A stretch of DNA of 64,000 nucleotides from Variovorax paradoxus (lineage in GTDB: Bacteria; Pseudomonadota; Gammaproteobacteria; Burkholderiales; Burkholderiaceae_C), in assembly GCF_018614915.1 (NCBI RefSeq), contig NZ_JAGGNU010000034.1, positions 62,001-126,000 of the forward strand, given 5' to 3'. Numbering within the stretch: position 1 is the stretch's first letter; the number at the start of each line of letters is the position of its first letter. Both the position numbers and the translations under genes were made by a program. Positions 33,653-41,512 of the stretch are shown piece by piece. The notes under the pieces are model-generated. The model was not told the origin of the DNA and did no database searches. It was given only the letters and a program-made list of their open reading frames with translations.

Positions 33653-34696
33653 TCAGCGGGTGCGCCTGCGGCCTTGCTTGCGCAGCGCGGAAGGAGGCAG
33701 GGCCTCGCGGCTGTTCCAGTTGGCGCGGAATGCCTGCACGCTGCCGAAGCCGCAACGCTCTACCAGGCGGTCCAGCGTCATCGTGGTGTCGGTCAGCAGC
33801 CGACGCGCAAGATCCAGGCGCAGCTCGATCTGATAGCGCTTGATCGTGATTCCGGTCTCGGCGACGAAGAGGCGGGCCAACTGCCTGGCGCTCGTGTCGA
33901 AGCGCTTCGCAAGCGCGTTCATCGTGATGCTGCGGGCGAGATTCCTGGCAACGAGATCCTGCACCGCATGGACGAACTGGTTGCCATGCGATCGGTAGCG
34001 CAAGGGCGCGCTGAGCTCCGGGTCGCTGCCGAAGCGGCGGAGGTGAACCACGTTCTCCCGCGCGACCTGGATCGCGGCATCCGCGCCGTACGCTTGGGCA
34101 ATCAGGTGCAAGGCCAGGTCGATGCCGGAAGCGACGCCGGCAGAGGTCCAGACCATCTCGTCGCGAACCAGCACGCGATTGCCGACCACATGCGCTTGCG
34201 GAAACTGCCGGCCGAGTTGTCGAACGAAGCGGTGATGCGTCGTGCAGACCCGCCCGTCCAGCAGGCCGGATTGCGCGATCAGAAAGGTGCCGGTGCACAC
34301 ACCGCAGACCTGCAGCCCGGTCTTCGCATCGGCCGCGCTCTTTCTCAGCCAGTCCGCGGCTTCGTGCCATGCGGGGGATTGCATCAACTCGTCGTCGAGC
34401 TTGCTTCCGATCACGAAGAGAACGTCTCCCTCCTCGAGTCGCGTCGGGAGCGGACGGATCTCCCGCAGCGCGACTTCCTGAAAGGTGAGTATGTTCGCTT
34501 GCGGACTGATGCACTCGACCACGACCGGCGCGATCTCAAGCTCCTTGAGGGTTGCGACGATCTGTAGCGGGCCGGCGAGATCGAGGAGATGCGCGTGAGG
34601 AAGGACAAGGAAGTAGGCGCGCTTCAACGTCGGCAGCACGCCGATGTCGTATGCCAAGGTACTCGTTCTTCTGCTGGCGCCCTTCTTGCCGGCCAT
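33653..34696 (-). CDS. GlxA-type AraC regulator with DJ-1/PfpI-like sensor domain
   Basis: This 347-residue protein has an N-terminal DJ-1/PfpI-like domain (about 25-200: AYFLVLPHAHLLDLAGPLQIV, the nucleophile-elbow-like VCGVCTGTFLIAQSGLLDG, THHRF). A C-terminal AraC HTH follows (about 255-335: MNALAKRFDTSARQLARLF, LDRLVERCGFGSVQAFRANW). The ATG at 34696 gives a normal GlxA start. It is divergent from the GNAT/HDO/MFS/PLP gene series beginning 129 bases away and is the likely regulator of that series. GlxA-type regulators often answer to nitrogen-containing small molecules. Confidence 0.88.
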   Translation of the reverse strand: MAGKKGASRRTSTLAYDIGVLPTLKRAYFLVLPHAHLLDLAGPLQIVATLKELEIAPVVVECISPQANILTFQEVALREIRPLPTRLEEGDVLFVIGSKLDDELMQSPAWHEAADWLRKSAADAKTGLQVCGVCTGTFLIAQSGLLDGRVCTTHHRFVRQLGRQFPQAHVVGNRVLVRDEMVWTSAGVASGIDLALHLIAQAYGADAAIQVARENVVHLRRFGSDPELSAPLRYRSHGNQFVHAVQDLVARNLARSITMNALAKRFDTSARQLARLFVAETGITIKRYQIELRLDLARRLLTDTTMTLDRLVERCGFGSVQAFRANWNSREALPPSALRKQGRRRTR

Positions 34697-34825
34697 GCCG
34701 ACTCCCTGTTGTGCTGGACGAGTATAGGGACGGGAAAAGCCGGGAACGATGCTTTGGCCGCGTATTTGCTTTTCTCCTCCTTTTTCTTGCTCGAAACGTG
34801 GAAGGCGAACCACTAGATTCGTCGC

Positions 34826-35416
34826 ATGCCCCACATCGAAAGCTCCTACTCCATCGTCGCCACGACGCCGCCCATCGTGACCGCACAATGGATCACGCAG
34901 TTCGACGAAGACACCTGCGACGACATCATTTCATTGATCGACATGGCGGTGCGCGATGGCGGCACGCTCGGCTATTCGAATCCGCTCGATCCGGAGGAGG
35001 CCGAGGGCTTTCTCGCGAATCTCGAGCGCCGTGTCGTTGCCGGGGAAGCTCATGTGTTGCTGGGCCGGGCGGAGGGCGTGGCCGTGATGATGGCCGTGCT
35101 TTCGCTGAACGGCATGCACAACTGCTGCCATCGGGCCGAGATCAGCAAGGGCGTCGTGCACCCCGCATTCCGCGGCCGCCGCCTGGTCGAGCTCGCGCTC
35201 AAGAAGCTCGTGGAGCGGGCCGAGCTGTTCGGCGTCGAGCAGCTGGTCCTCGATGTTCGCGAGCACAGCCGAGCCCATGCGCTCTGGACGCGGTTCGGCT
35301 TTGTCACCTACGGCGTGCTCGACGACTACGCCCGTACGGGCGGGCAGCGCTTCCGTGGCCATTTCATGATGCAGACCACCGCCTCCCTCCGCTCGCGCCT
35401 CTCCATGAAGTGGTAG
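34826..35416 (+). CDS. GNAT-family N-acetyltransferase
   Basis: This 196-residue protein has the GNAT core in the C-terminal two thirds: GVVHPAFRGRRLVELALKKLVERA contains the acetyl-CoA pyrophosphate-binding pattern (R-G-R-R), followed by VEQLVLDVREHSRAHALWTRFGFVTYGVLDDYAR (noted in outline), typical of small-molecule or amino acid acetyltransferases. First gene of a five-gene series, 29 bases before the diiron oxidase. In an amino acid natural-product cluster such an enzyme would fit N-acetylation for self-protection or tailoring; this is inference. Confidence 0.85.
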   Translation: MPHIESSYSIVATTPPIVTAQWITQFDEDTCDDIISLIDMAVRDGGTLGYSNPLDPEEAEGFLANLERRVVAGEAHVLLGRAEGVAVMMAVLSLNGMHNCCHRAEISKGVVHPAFRGRRLVELALKKLVERAELFGVEQLVLDVREHSRAHALWTRFGFVTYGVLDDYARTGGQRFRGHFMMQTTASLRSRLSMKW

Positions 35417-35445
35417 CGACGATTCATCAACAGAAGAGAAAATCA

Positions 35446-36159
35446 ATGCTTGAAAAGAAGGCCTTCAAGGAGACGCTGGACACAGTGCTCCGCGGCCACC
35501 TGACGCTGTCACACCCCATCTTCCTCGAGCTGCTCGACCCGAAGCGAGCGAACATCGAGCTGATGCGCAAGGTCGCTCTCCAGGGCTATCAACTGACGAA
35601 GAACTTCCTCGGCTACATCGAGCATCTGCACTTCCATTGCCCGCTTCCGAAGTTCAAGCGCGCGCTGCTGATCAATATGTACGAAGAAGAGACAGGGCGC
35701 CTGTCCGGCACGGCGAACCACGTGGTGCTGATGCAGAACTTCATTGCCGCACTGGGCATCTCCGATGCAGAGCGTGATGCGGCCGAGCCCTTGATGGCCA
35801 CGCGCGCACTCGTCGACTATCGCTGGGCGGCGGTGAAGGACCCCATGGCTTATCACGTGGGCGCCGCCGCGGTGATGATCGCCAGCGAGGGGCAGAACCT
35901 CGAAACGAAGGCGGGCGAGGCGCGGCACGAGCTCCTGGCCAAGGCGTACGGGCTTGACTCCTTCGATCTGCAGTTCTTCTCGGTGCACCAACAGGAGGAC
36001 ATCGGGCACGTCGAGCAGGGACTGAACCTGGTGACGGAACTGTGCGTCACCAGCGTCATGCAGAACGAGGCGCTCGACGCGGTCGATCGGACCTGCGAGC
36101 TCTTCCACGCGATGTACGAGAACATGTATCGCGCTTTCTGCCTCGAGGCGACTGCCTGA
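35446..36159 (+). CDS. Haem-oxygenase-fold diiron oxidase (HDO; PqqC/CADD/BesC-like)
   Basis: This 237-residue all-helical protein is of the haem-oxygenase-like diiron oxidase superfamily. Candidate metal ligands follow the family pattern: Glu81/Glu82 (MYEEETG), His92, Glu148 (IASEGQ), then His181, Asp185 and His188 (VHQQEDIGHVEQG). Members include UndA, SznF, CADD and BesC, which oxidise or fragment amino acids or fatty acids with O2. The ATG at 35446 has AGAAGAG upstream. Downstream genes encode an MFS transporter and a Cys/Met-type PLP enzyme. The substrate is unknown; an amino acid is the most natural guess from the neighbours. Confidence 0.8.
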   Translation: MLEKKAFKETLDTVLRGHLTLSHPIFLELLDPKRANIELMRKVALQGYQLTKNFLGYIEHLHFHCPLPKFKRALLINMYEEETGRLSGTANHVVLMQNFIAALGISDAERDAAEPLMATRALVDYRWAAVKDPMAYHVGAAAVMIASEGQNLETKAGEARHELLAKAYGLDSFDLQFFSVHQQEDIGHVEQGLNLVTELCVTSVMQNEALDAVDRTCELFHAMYENMYRAFCLEATA

Positions 36160-36161
36160 AC

Positions 36162-37427
36162 ATGCAAACGCCGATTCAACGCGAAATGACCTACAAGCTG
36201 GTGGCGCTCGGCTTTCTGGTCATGTTCCTGTCGACCAGCATCAAGAGCATCTATCAGGTCTACTTCAGCAGCATCTCCGACCAGTTCGGCGGCCGCCGGG
36301 CCGATTTCGCCTGGTCAGGTGCGCTCTTCATGCTCGTCACCGGCCTGATGTCGCCAGTGACCGGCGCCTTGAGCGACCGCATCGGACCGCTTCGCACGCT
36401 GCTTGTCGGTGCCCTGGTCGGTGGTGCGGCCCTGATCGGGGTCTGCTCGGCACCGCGATCGCTGCTGGTGTTCGTGCTTGCCTACGGCATCGGTGCCGCC
36501 TTCGCGATGGCAGCGATGACCTACGTCCCCCTGGGAGTGCTGGTCGACCGGCTGTTCGAACAGAAGAAGAAGGGATTCGCCTACGCCGTGGTGACGAACG
36601 GCACGGCCGTCGGCTTCATCGTGCTGTCGCCGTTCTGGATCTGGGTTCAGCCCCATGTGGACTGGACTACCGCCTTCCTGGTGACGGGTCTGGTCCTTGC
36701 CGGGCCGCTCGCCGTCCTGGTCTGGTGGGCCTCCAGGGCCGCAGCCGAGGTCGGCCTCGCGCAGCCGGCGCATCCGCGAGGTGCGAGGGCCGATGTCGCG
36801 CGAGAGCTCATCTTCGATCCGGGCTTCCATGTGCTGGCCCTGGGCTTCTTCGGCTGCGGCGCCACGATGGCATTTATCGATGTCCATCTCGTGCCCTTCT
36901 GGCAGGACGCGGGCACGCCGCGCGTACAAATGGGACTGAGCATCAGCCTGCTCGGCGTGCTCGAGCTTGCGAGCGGCCTTGCCACCGGCTGGCTGGCAAT
37001 GCGCTACGACAAGCGTGCACTGCTTGGATTCTTCTACGCGCTGCGTTCGCTGGCCATGCTGATGCTGCTGGTTTCCGTGCCGGGCGTCGGCACCCTGGGT
37101 TTTGCCGCCGTGTTCGGAGCCAGCTACCTCGGTACCGTCGTTCTGACCTCGATGTTCTGCTTCGAGCGCTATGGCAGCGAGATCAAGGGACAGGTCTTCG
37201 GAGTCCTGTTCTTCGTCCATCAGCTCGGCGCGTTTGCGTCGGTGCAGCTGGGTGCCTGGTGCTACGACAGAACCGGCAGTTATCAACCTGCCGTCATGGC
37301 GCTTGCAGCCTTGACCGTGGCCGCAGCCGTCGCCAGTTGGGTCGGCCTGAAGACACCCTTGCGCCACCGGCAGGGCGCGCATGCGCAGGCCCAGCTGCCG
37401 CAGCAGGCAGGCGCCAGCAGCGAATGA
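36162..37427 (+). CDS. MFS transporter, 12-helix
   Basis: This 421-residue inner-membrane protein has about 12 helices and belongs to the monocarboxylate/oxalate-formate antiporter-like group (SSISDQFGGRRADFAWSGALFMLVTGLMSPVTG, in outline, and GALSDRIGPLRTLLVGAL). It starts two bases after the diiron oxidase stop and overlaps the PLP enzyme by four bases, so it belongs to that pathway. It may export the product or import the precursor; members of this MFS group commonly carry small organic acids. Confidence 0.88.
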   Translation: MQTPIQREMTYKLVALGFLVMFLSTSIKSIYQVYFSSISDQFGGRRADFAWSGALFMLVTGLMSPVTGALSDRIGPLRTLLVGALVGGAALIGVCSAPRSLLVFVLAYGIGAAFAMAAMTYVPLGVLVDRLFEQKKKGFAYAVVTNGTAVGFIVLSPFWIWVQPHVDWTTAFLVTGLVLAGPLAVLVWWASRAAAEVGLAQPAHPRGARADVARELIFDPGFHVLALGFFGCGATMAFIDVHLVPFWQDAGTPRVQMGLSISLLGVLELASGLATGWLAMRYDKRALLGFFYALRSLAMLMLLVSVPGVGTLGFAAVFGASYLGTVVLTSMFCFERYGSEIKGQVFGVLFFVHQLGAFASVQLGAWCYDRTGSYQPAVMALAALTVAAAVASWVGLKTPLRHRQGAHAQAQLPQQAGASSE

Positions 37428-38668
37428 GAATGCACCGTCGCAATGCGACCTCCGCCGTGCGCGTGGGTCAGTATCAGGATCTGTCCGATGCGCACGGCGA
37501 GCCGATCGCGATGACGGCGGCCTACGTGTTCACCTCCGCCGCCGATGCGGCAGCCAGGTTCAGCGGCGCCGCGCCCGGAAACGTGTATTCGCGGTTCACC
37601 AATCCGACGGTTCGCGCATTCGAGCAGCGGCTTGCAGCAATGGAGGGCGCGGAAGACTGCGTCGCCTTTGCCTCCGGGATGGCTGCCATCGCGGCGATCG
37701 CCCACGCGCGGCTGGAGGCCGGCTGCAATCTTGTCTGTTCGCGCGATGTGTTCGGCACCACGCTCTCCGCCTTCCGCAGCTACTTCGGCAAGCTCGGCAT
37801 CGATGTGCGGGTCGTCGGCCTCACGCGGCTCGACGAGTGGCGAACATCGATCGACGAACGAACGCGCCTGGTGTTCCTCGAAACGCCATCCAACCCGGTG
37901 CAACACGTCGCGGATATCGGCGTCGTCGCATCCATCGCTCACGCAGCAGGCGCCTTGCTCGTGGTCGACAACACGATGCTGACGCCGGTGTTTCAGAAGC
38001 CGCTGCGCTTCGGCGCGGACCTCGTTGTGCATTCGGCGGGCAAATACATCGACGGGCAGGGACGAACCATCGGCGGCGCGGTCCTGGGTGCCGAACTGCT
38101 GATGGACGAACTGCGTCACGTCCGGCGCTCGCTCGGCTCCAGTCTGGGCGTCATGAATGCCTGGCTGCTGCTCAAGGGCATCGAAACGCTCGAGCTGCGG
38201 GTTGAAGCGGCCAACCGGAGCGCCGGTGAGCTGGCGTCGTGGGCCACCACGCAAGCGAAGCTGGGTCGGGTTCATTACACGGGCTTGCCCGATCACCCTC
38301 AACGCTCACTCGTGTGCAGGCAGCAGTCAGGCTTCGGCGGCGTGCTGAGTTTCGAGGTGGGGCGCAGCCGCGAGGATGCCTGGCGATGGATCGACGCGCT
38401 CGAGCTGGTTTCGATCGCGACCAGCATCGGTGATACGCGAAGCATGGTGACGCATCCGGCCACCACCACCCATTGCAGGCTCTCCATCGAAGAGCGCCGT
38501 CTTGCCGGCATCAGCCATCGGCTGGTGCGCCTGTCCGTGGGCCTGGAGCATGTGGACGACCTGCTCGCCGATCTCGAGCACGCACTGGCCACGCTGCCCG
38601 CGTTCGATGCGAAGGCGCAAGCCTTCGAACCCGATCTTCTGCCGGACACGCCGTGGCGCTCGTCCTGA
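37424..38668 (+). CDS. Cys/Met-metabolism PLP enzyme (MetZ/gamma-lyase-like)
   Basis: This 414-residue fold-type I PLP enzyme of the cystathionine gamma-synthase/gamma-lyase family most resembles O-succinylhomoserine sulfhydrylase (MetZ). PLP sites: ASGMAA (84-88), YSRFTNPT (55-62, contacts from the neighbouring subunit), DNT with Asp182, and Lys207 in HSAGKYIDGQG. The residue two before Lys is normally Ala and the residue just before it Thr (SATK); here it is Gly (SAGK). The enzyme would catalyse a gamma-replacement or gamma-elimination on an activated amino acid. The start overlaps the MFS stop. The context, beside an HDO and not beside met genes, argues against routine methionine synthesis. 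Confidence 0.87.
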   Translation: MRMHRRNATSAVRVGQYQDLSDAHGEPIAMTAAYVFTSAADAAARFSGAAPGNVYSRFTNPTVRAFEQRLAAMEGAEDCVAFASGMAAIAAIAHARLEAGCNLVCSRDVFGTTLSAFRSYFGKLGIDVRVVGLTRLDEWRTSIDERTRLVFLETPSNPVQHVADIGVVASIAHAAGALLVVDNTMLTPVFQKPLRFGADLVVHSAGKYIDGQGRTIGGAVLGAELLMDELRHVRRSLGSSLGVMNAWLLLKGIETLELRVEAANRSAGELASWATTQAKLGRVHYTGLPDHPQRSLVCRQQSGFGGVLSFEVGRSREDAWRWIDALELVSIATSIGDTRSMVTHPATTTHCRLSIEERRLAGISHRLVRLSVGLEHVDDLLADLEHALATLPAFDAKAQAFEPDLLPDTPWRSS

Positions 38669-38877
38669 AGCTGCTGTTCGCCGGCTGCGTCCTGGCGCCG
38701 TTGCTGGCCGGTGCCCGGAACTCTGCGCGTGCCGTCGGAGCGGGCGCCTTGTGTGCATCGATTCTGTTCGCCGTATTGATCGGCGTGGGCGTCGATCCGC
38801 TTGCCTTGGGGTTCTCCAAGGTTGACGATGCGATGGTCGGCATTGCGTGCGGCGTTGGCCTACGCCCTTCGCGTTAG
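38653..38877 (+). CDS. Small membrane protein downstream of the PLP enzyme
   Basis: A 74-residue frame beginning at GTG 38653 overlaps the last 16 bases of the PLP gene. It has two hydrophobic stretches (about 2-17 and 28-48) and no recognised family. Overlap and reading direction suggest coupling to the preceding gene, and the protein could be a transporter accessory subunit. The non-ATG start and the lack of homology make it uncertain. Confidence 0.4.
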   Translation: MALVLKLLFAGCVLAPLLAGARNSARAVGAGALCASILFAVLIGVGVDPLALGFSKVDDAMVGIACGVGLRPSR

Positions 38878-38971
38878 CGCGCTTGGCCGATAGCCAAGGG
38901 TGCAGACGGCCTCCACACTGCGCCCTCGAAGCTGCTTCAGCCAGCCACCCGTCGACCTAGGAGGAATGGCA

Positions 38972-41497
38972 ATGATCCACAGTTGCTGGGATGCCGTGAA
39001 GTTGCTGCCGCTCGTTGCCTGCATGCTTCTGGCGGCATGCTCCGATGCGCCGCAGCCGGGCAAGGTGCTCGACGAGGCGAGGCAAGCCGGCCGCGACGCG
39101 GCATCGTTTCCGCATGCGTCCGAACCCTATTTCCGCGACATGGACGGCGGCGTCGCGCTCACGCCCGAAGAGGAGAAGGGCCGCAACATGTGGCTGGTCT
39201 GGAGCGGCGGCAACGACCGCTTCTGGACCCAGATGACCGACTACACCTTCGGCGCCTTCGACCTGCTGAAGGTGGTCAGCACCCATCCAAGCCTCGGCTA
39301 TTCGCGTGCCAGCCGCTGGGAGTATTTCGGCCTGGTGAACGAGCCCTGTTTCGAACCCGCGGCCGGCCCCGACAAGAATCGTCGCGGCCTGTGGCTCGAC
39401 GTGCGCAGCAAAAACTGCGCACCCGACCCTTTCGAGAACGAGAGCAAGTACCCGGGCGTCGCGATCGGCTCGCGCGGCAAGCCGCTGGGCGACGGCAGCA
39501 CCCAGCCGGTGGGCTCCTTCTACGGCTGGGGCACCGGGATCGCCGGCCTGCGCCTCTTTCCCAACCCTGCGTTCGACGAGAAGGCGGCCAAGGCCTGGGA
39601 TGCCGAGAAGTACTACACCGACCCCGCCTATTACAACCGCAAGGACCTGGTGCGGCCTTACCGCGTCGGCATGTCCTGCGGCTTCTGCCACATCGGGCCC
39701 AGCCCGGTGAAGCCGCCGGCCGATCCGAACAACCCGAAGTTCGAGAACCTCAGTTCCTCCGTCGGCGCGCAGTACATGTGGGTGGACCGGCTCTTCATCT
39801 ACAACGCCAACAAGCCCGAGGGCCGCACGAACTACATGTACCAGCTCGCCCACACCTACCGGCAGGGCACCATGGACACCTCGCTGGTGTCCACCGACAG
39901 CATCAACAACCCGCGCAGCATGAACGCGGTCTACGACTTCGTCGCCCGCATGGAGATGGCCAAGCGCATCGGGCAGGAAAAGATCGATGGCGGCGAGCTC
40001 GACAACAAGCAGTTCAACGACTTCGTGAAGAGCGGCCCGCTGACCGAGTTCTTCAACAAGCCGGACGGCACGGTCCGCACGCCGCATGTGCTGAAGGACG
40101 GCGCCGATTCGGTCGGCCTGCTGGGCGCGCTCAACCGGGTCCATCTCAACATCGGCCTGTTCAGCGAAGAGTGGCTGCTGCACTTCAACCCCGTGGTCGG
40201 CGGCAAGACGATCAGCCCGATCCCGATCGCCAGCGCGCAGAAGAACTCGAGCTACTGGCAGGCCACGGAAGCGGGCACGCCCAACACGGCGCTGTTCTTC
40301 CTGAAGGCGGCCCAGCCCGACCGGCTGAAGGACGCGCCCGGCGGCAGCGCCCACCTGGCCGCCGGCGCCGCCACGCTGGAGCGCGGAAGGATCGCCTTCG
40401 CCGACACCTGCGCGCGCTGCCATTCGAGCAAGGCGCCGGCGCCGCCGCCCGCGCTCGAACTCACGGCCGCCAAGTGCGCCGGTCCGGGCTACGTGGACTG
40501 CTTCAAGCGCTACTGGGGCTGGACCCAGACCGACGACTACAAGGCGCAGATGCGCAAGATCGTGCAGGCGCCCGATTTTCTGCAGGGCAACTATCTGTCC
40601 ACCGAAGTCCGCATTCCGGCGACCCTGCTGCGCACCAACATCTGCAGCCCGCTCGCGACCAACGCGATCAAGGGCAACATCTGGGACAACTTCTCTTCCC
40701 AGACCTACAAGAGCCTGCCCTCGGTCGGCACCGTCACGCTGCGCGATCCCTTCACCGGAGAGGCGCGGCCCTACGCCATGCCGGGCGGCGGGCGCGGCTA
40801 CACGCGCGTGCCTTCGCTGATCAGCATCTGGTCGACCGCGCCTTTCCTGCTGAACAACACGGTTGGTCCCTTCGAATCCAGTCCTTCGGTCGAGGCGCGT
40901 TTGAAGTCCTTCGATGCCTCCATCGAACAGATGCTGTGGCCCGAGAAGCGCGATCGCGATGCCGAGATCGGCGACAAGGTCGGCGGCTTCATCGACCGCA
41001 CCACCGAGCGCAGCACGGTGACCGTGCCGATCGGCTTCGCGCCCGAGGCGATGCAGCCGCTGCAGGGCCGGCTGCATCGCTGGTTCCCGTGGCTGATCGA
41101 GCAGGATGGCGACATCGTGCTCGGGCCGATTCCCAAGGGCGTTCCGGTGGCGCTCCTGGCCAACCTCAAGCTCCGCGCGGAGGCCGACGGCCTCGGCGAC
41201 AAGGCCTCGCATGTGCGCGATGTGGGCGAGCTGCTGATCAAGCTCAAGGCCGCACTCAAGAGCGCGCCCGCCGGTGCGTCCGACCTGCAACTGCGCGAAC
41301 ACTTCGCCCAGCTCCGCGCGCCGATGATGGAGCTGAGCAAGTGCCCCGACTTCGTGGTCAATCGCGGCCACTACTTCGGCACCGCGCAGTTCAACCGGCA
41401 AGAGGACCTGAGCGATGACGAAAAGGCCTTCGGCCGCGAGCCGGAACTCGGCGACGACGACAAGCGCGCGTTGATCGCCTTCCTCAAGACCTTCTGA
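38972..41497 (+). CDS. Di-haem c-type cytochrome lipoprotein (peroxidase/RoxA-like)
   Basis: An 841-residue envelope protein. The signal sequence ends in lipobox LAAC (Cys23). Two c-type haem motifs are present: CGFCH (residues 236-240) and CARCH (480-484), about 240 residues apart. That spacing is compatible with di-haem enzymes of the cytochrome c peroxidase/MauG/RoxA superfamily. At more than 800 residues it is much longer than bacterial CcpA-type peroxidases (about 350) and nearer to RoxA/RoxB-type dioxygenases (about 680). ATG 38972 is preferred over ATG 38966 because AGGAGGA (38959-38965) abuts the latter. First of six co-oriented redox genes. RoxA-like polymer oxygenase activity is only a possibility. 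Confidence 0.75.
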   Translation: MIHSCWDAVKLLPLVACMLLAACSDAPQPGKVLDEARQAGRDAASFPHASEPYFRDMDGGVALTPEEEKGRNMWLVWSGGNDRFWTQMTDYTFGAFDLLKVVSTHPSLGYSRASRWEYFGLVNEPCFEPAAGPDKNRRGLWLDVRSKNCAPDPFENESKYPGVAIGSRGKPLGDGSTQPVGSFYGWGTGIAGLRLFPNPAFDEKAAKAWDAEKYYTDPAYYNRKDLVRPYRVGMSCGFCHIGPSPVKPPADPNNPKFENLSSSVGAQYMWVDRLFIYNANKPEGRTNYMYQLAHTYRQGTMDTSLVSTDSINNPRSMNAVYDFVARMEMAKRIGQEKIDGGELDNKQFNDFVKSGPLTEFFNKPDGTVRTPHVLKDGADSVGLLGALNRVHLNIGLFSEEWLLHFNPVVGGKTISPIPIASAQKNSSYWQATEAGTPNTALFFLKAAQPDRLKDAPGGSAHLAAGAATLERGRIAFADTCARCHSSKAPAPPPALELTAAKCAGPGYVDCFKRYWGWTQTDDYKAQMRKIVQAPDFLQGNYLSTEVRIPATLLRTNICSPLATNAIKGNIWDNFSSQTYKSLPSVGTVTLRDPFTGEARPYAMPGGGRGYTRVPSLISIWSTAPFLLNNTVGPFESSPSVEARLKSFDASIEQMLWPEKRDRDAEIGDKVGGFIDRTTERSTVTVPIGFAPEAMQPLQGRLHRWFPWLIEQDGDIVLGPIPKGVPVALLANLKLRAEADGLGDKASHVRDVGELLIKLKAALKSAPAGASDLQLREHFAQLRAPMMELSKCPDFVVNRGHYFGTAQFNRQEDLSDDEKAFGREPELGDDDKRALIAFLKTF

Positions 41498-41512
41498 ACG
41501 CCACCCGTGGCC

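Noticed and set aside
37424..38668. Routine methionine biosynthesis gene metZ
   Set aside because: No metX, metW or other methionine genes are adjacent, the gene is coupled to an MFS and HDO, and the cofactor motif is SAGK. MetZ activity remains possible but is not assigned.
38882..38898. Terminator after the small membrane protein (CTTGGC-N5-GCCAAG)
   Set aside because: A 6-bp stem without T tract; too weak to call.
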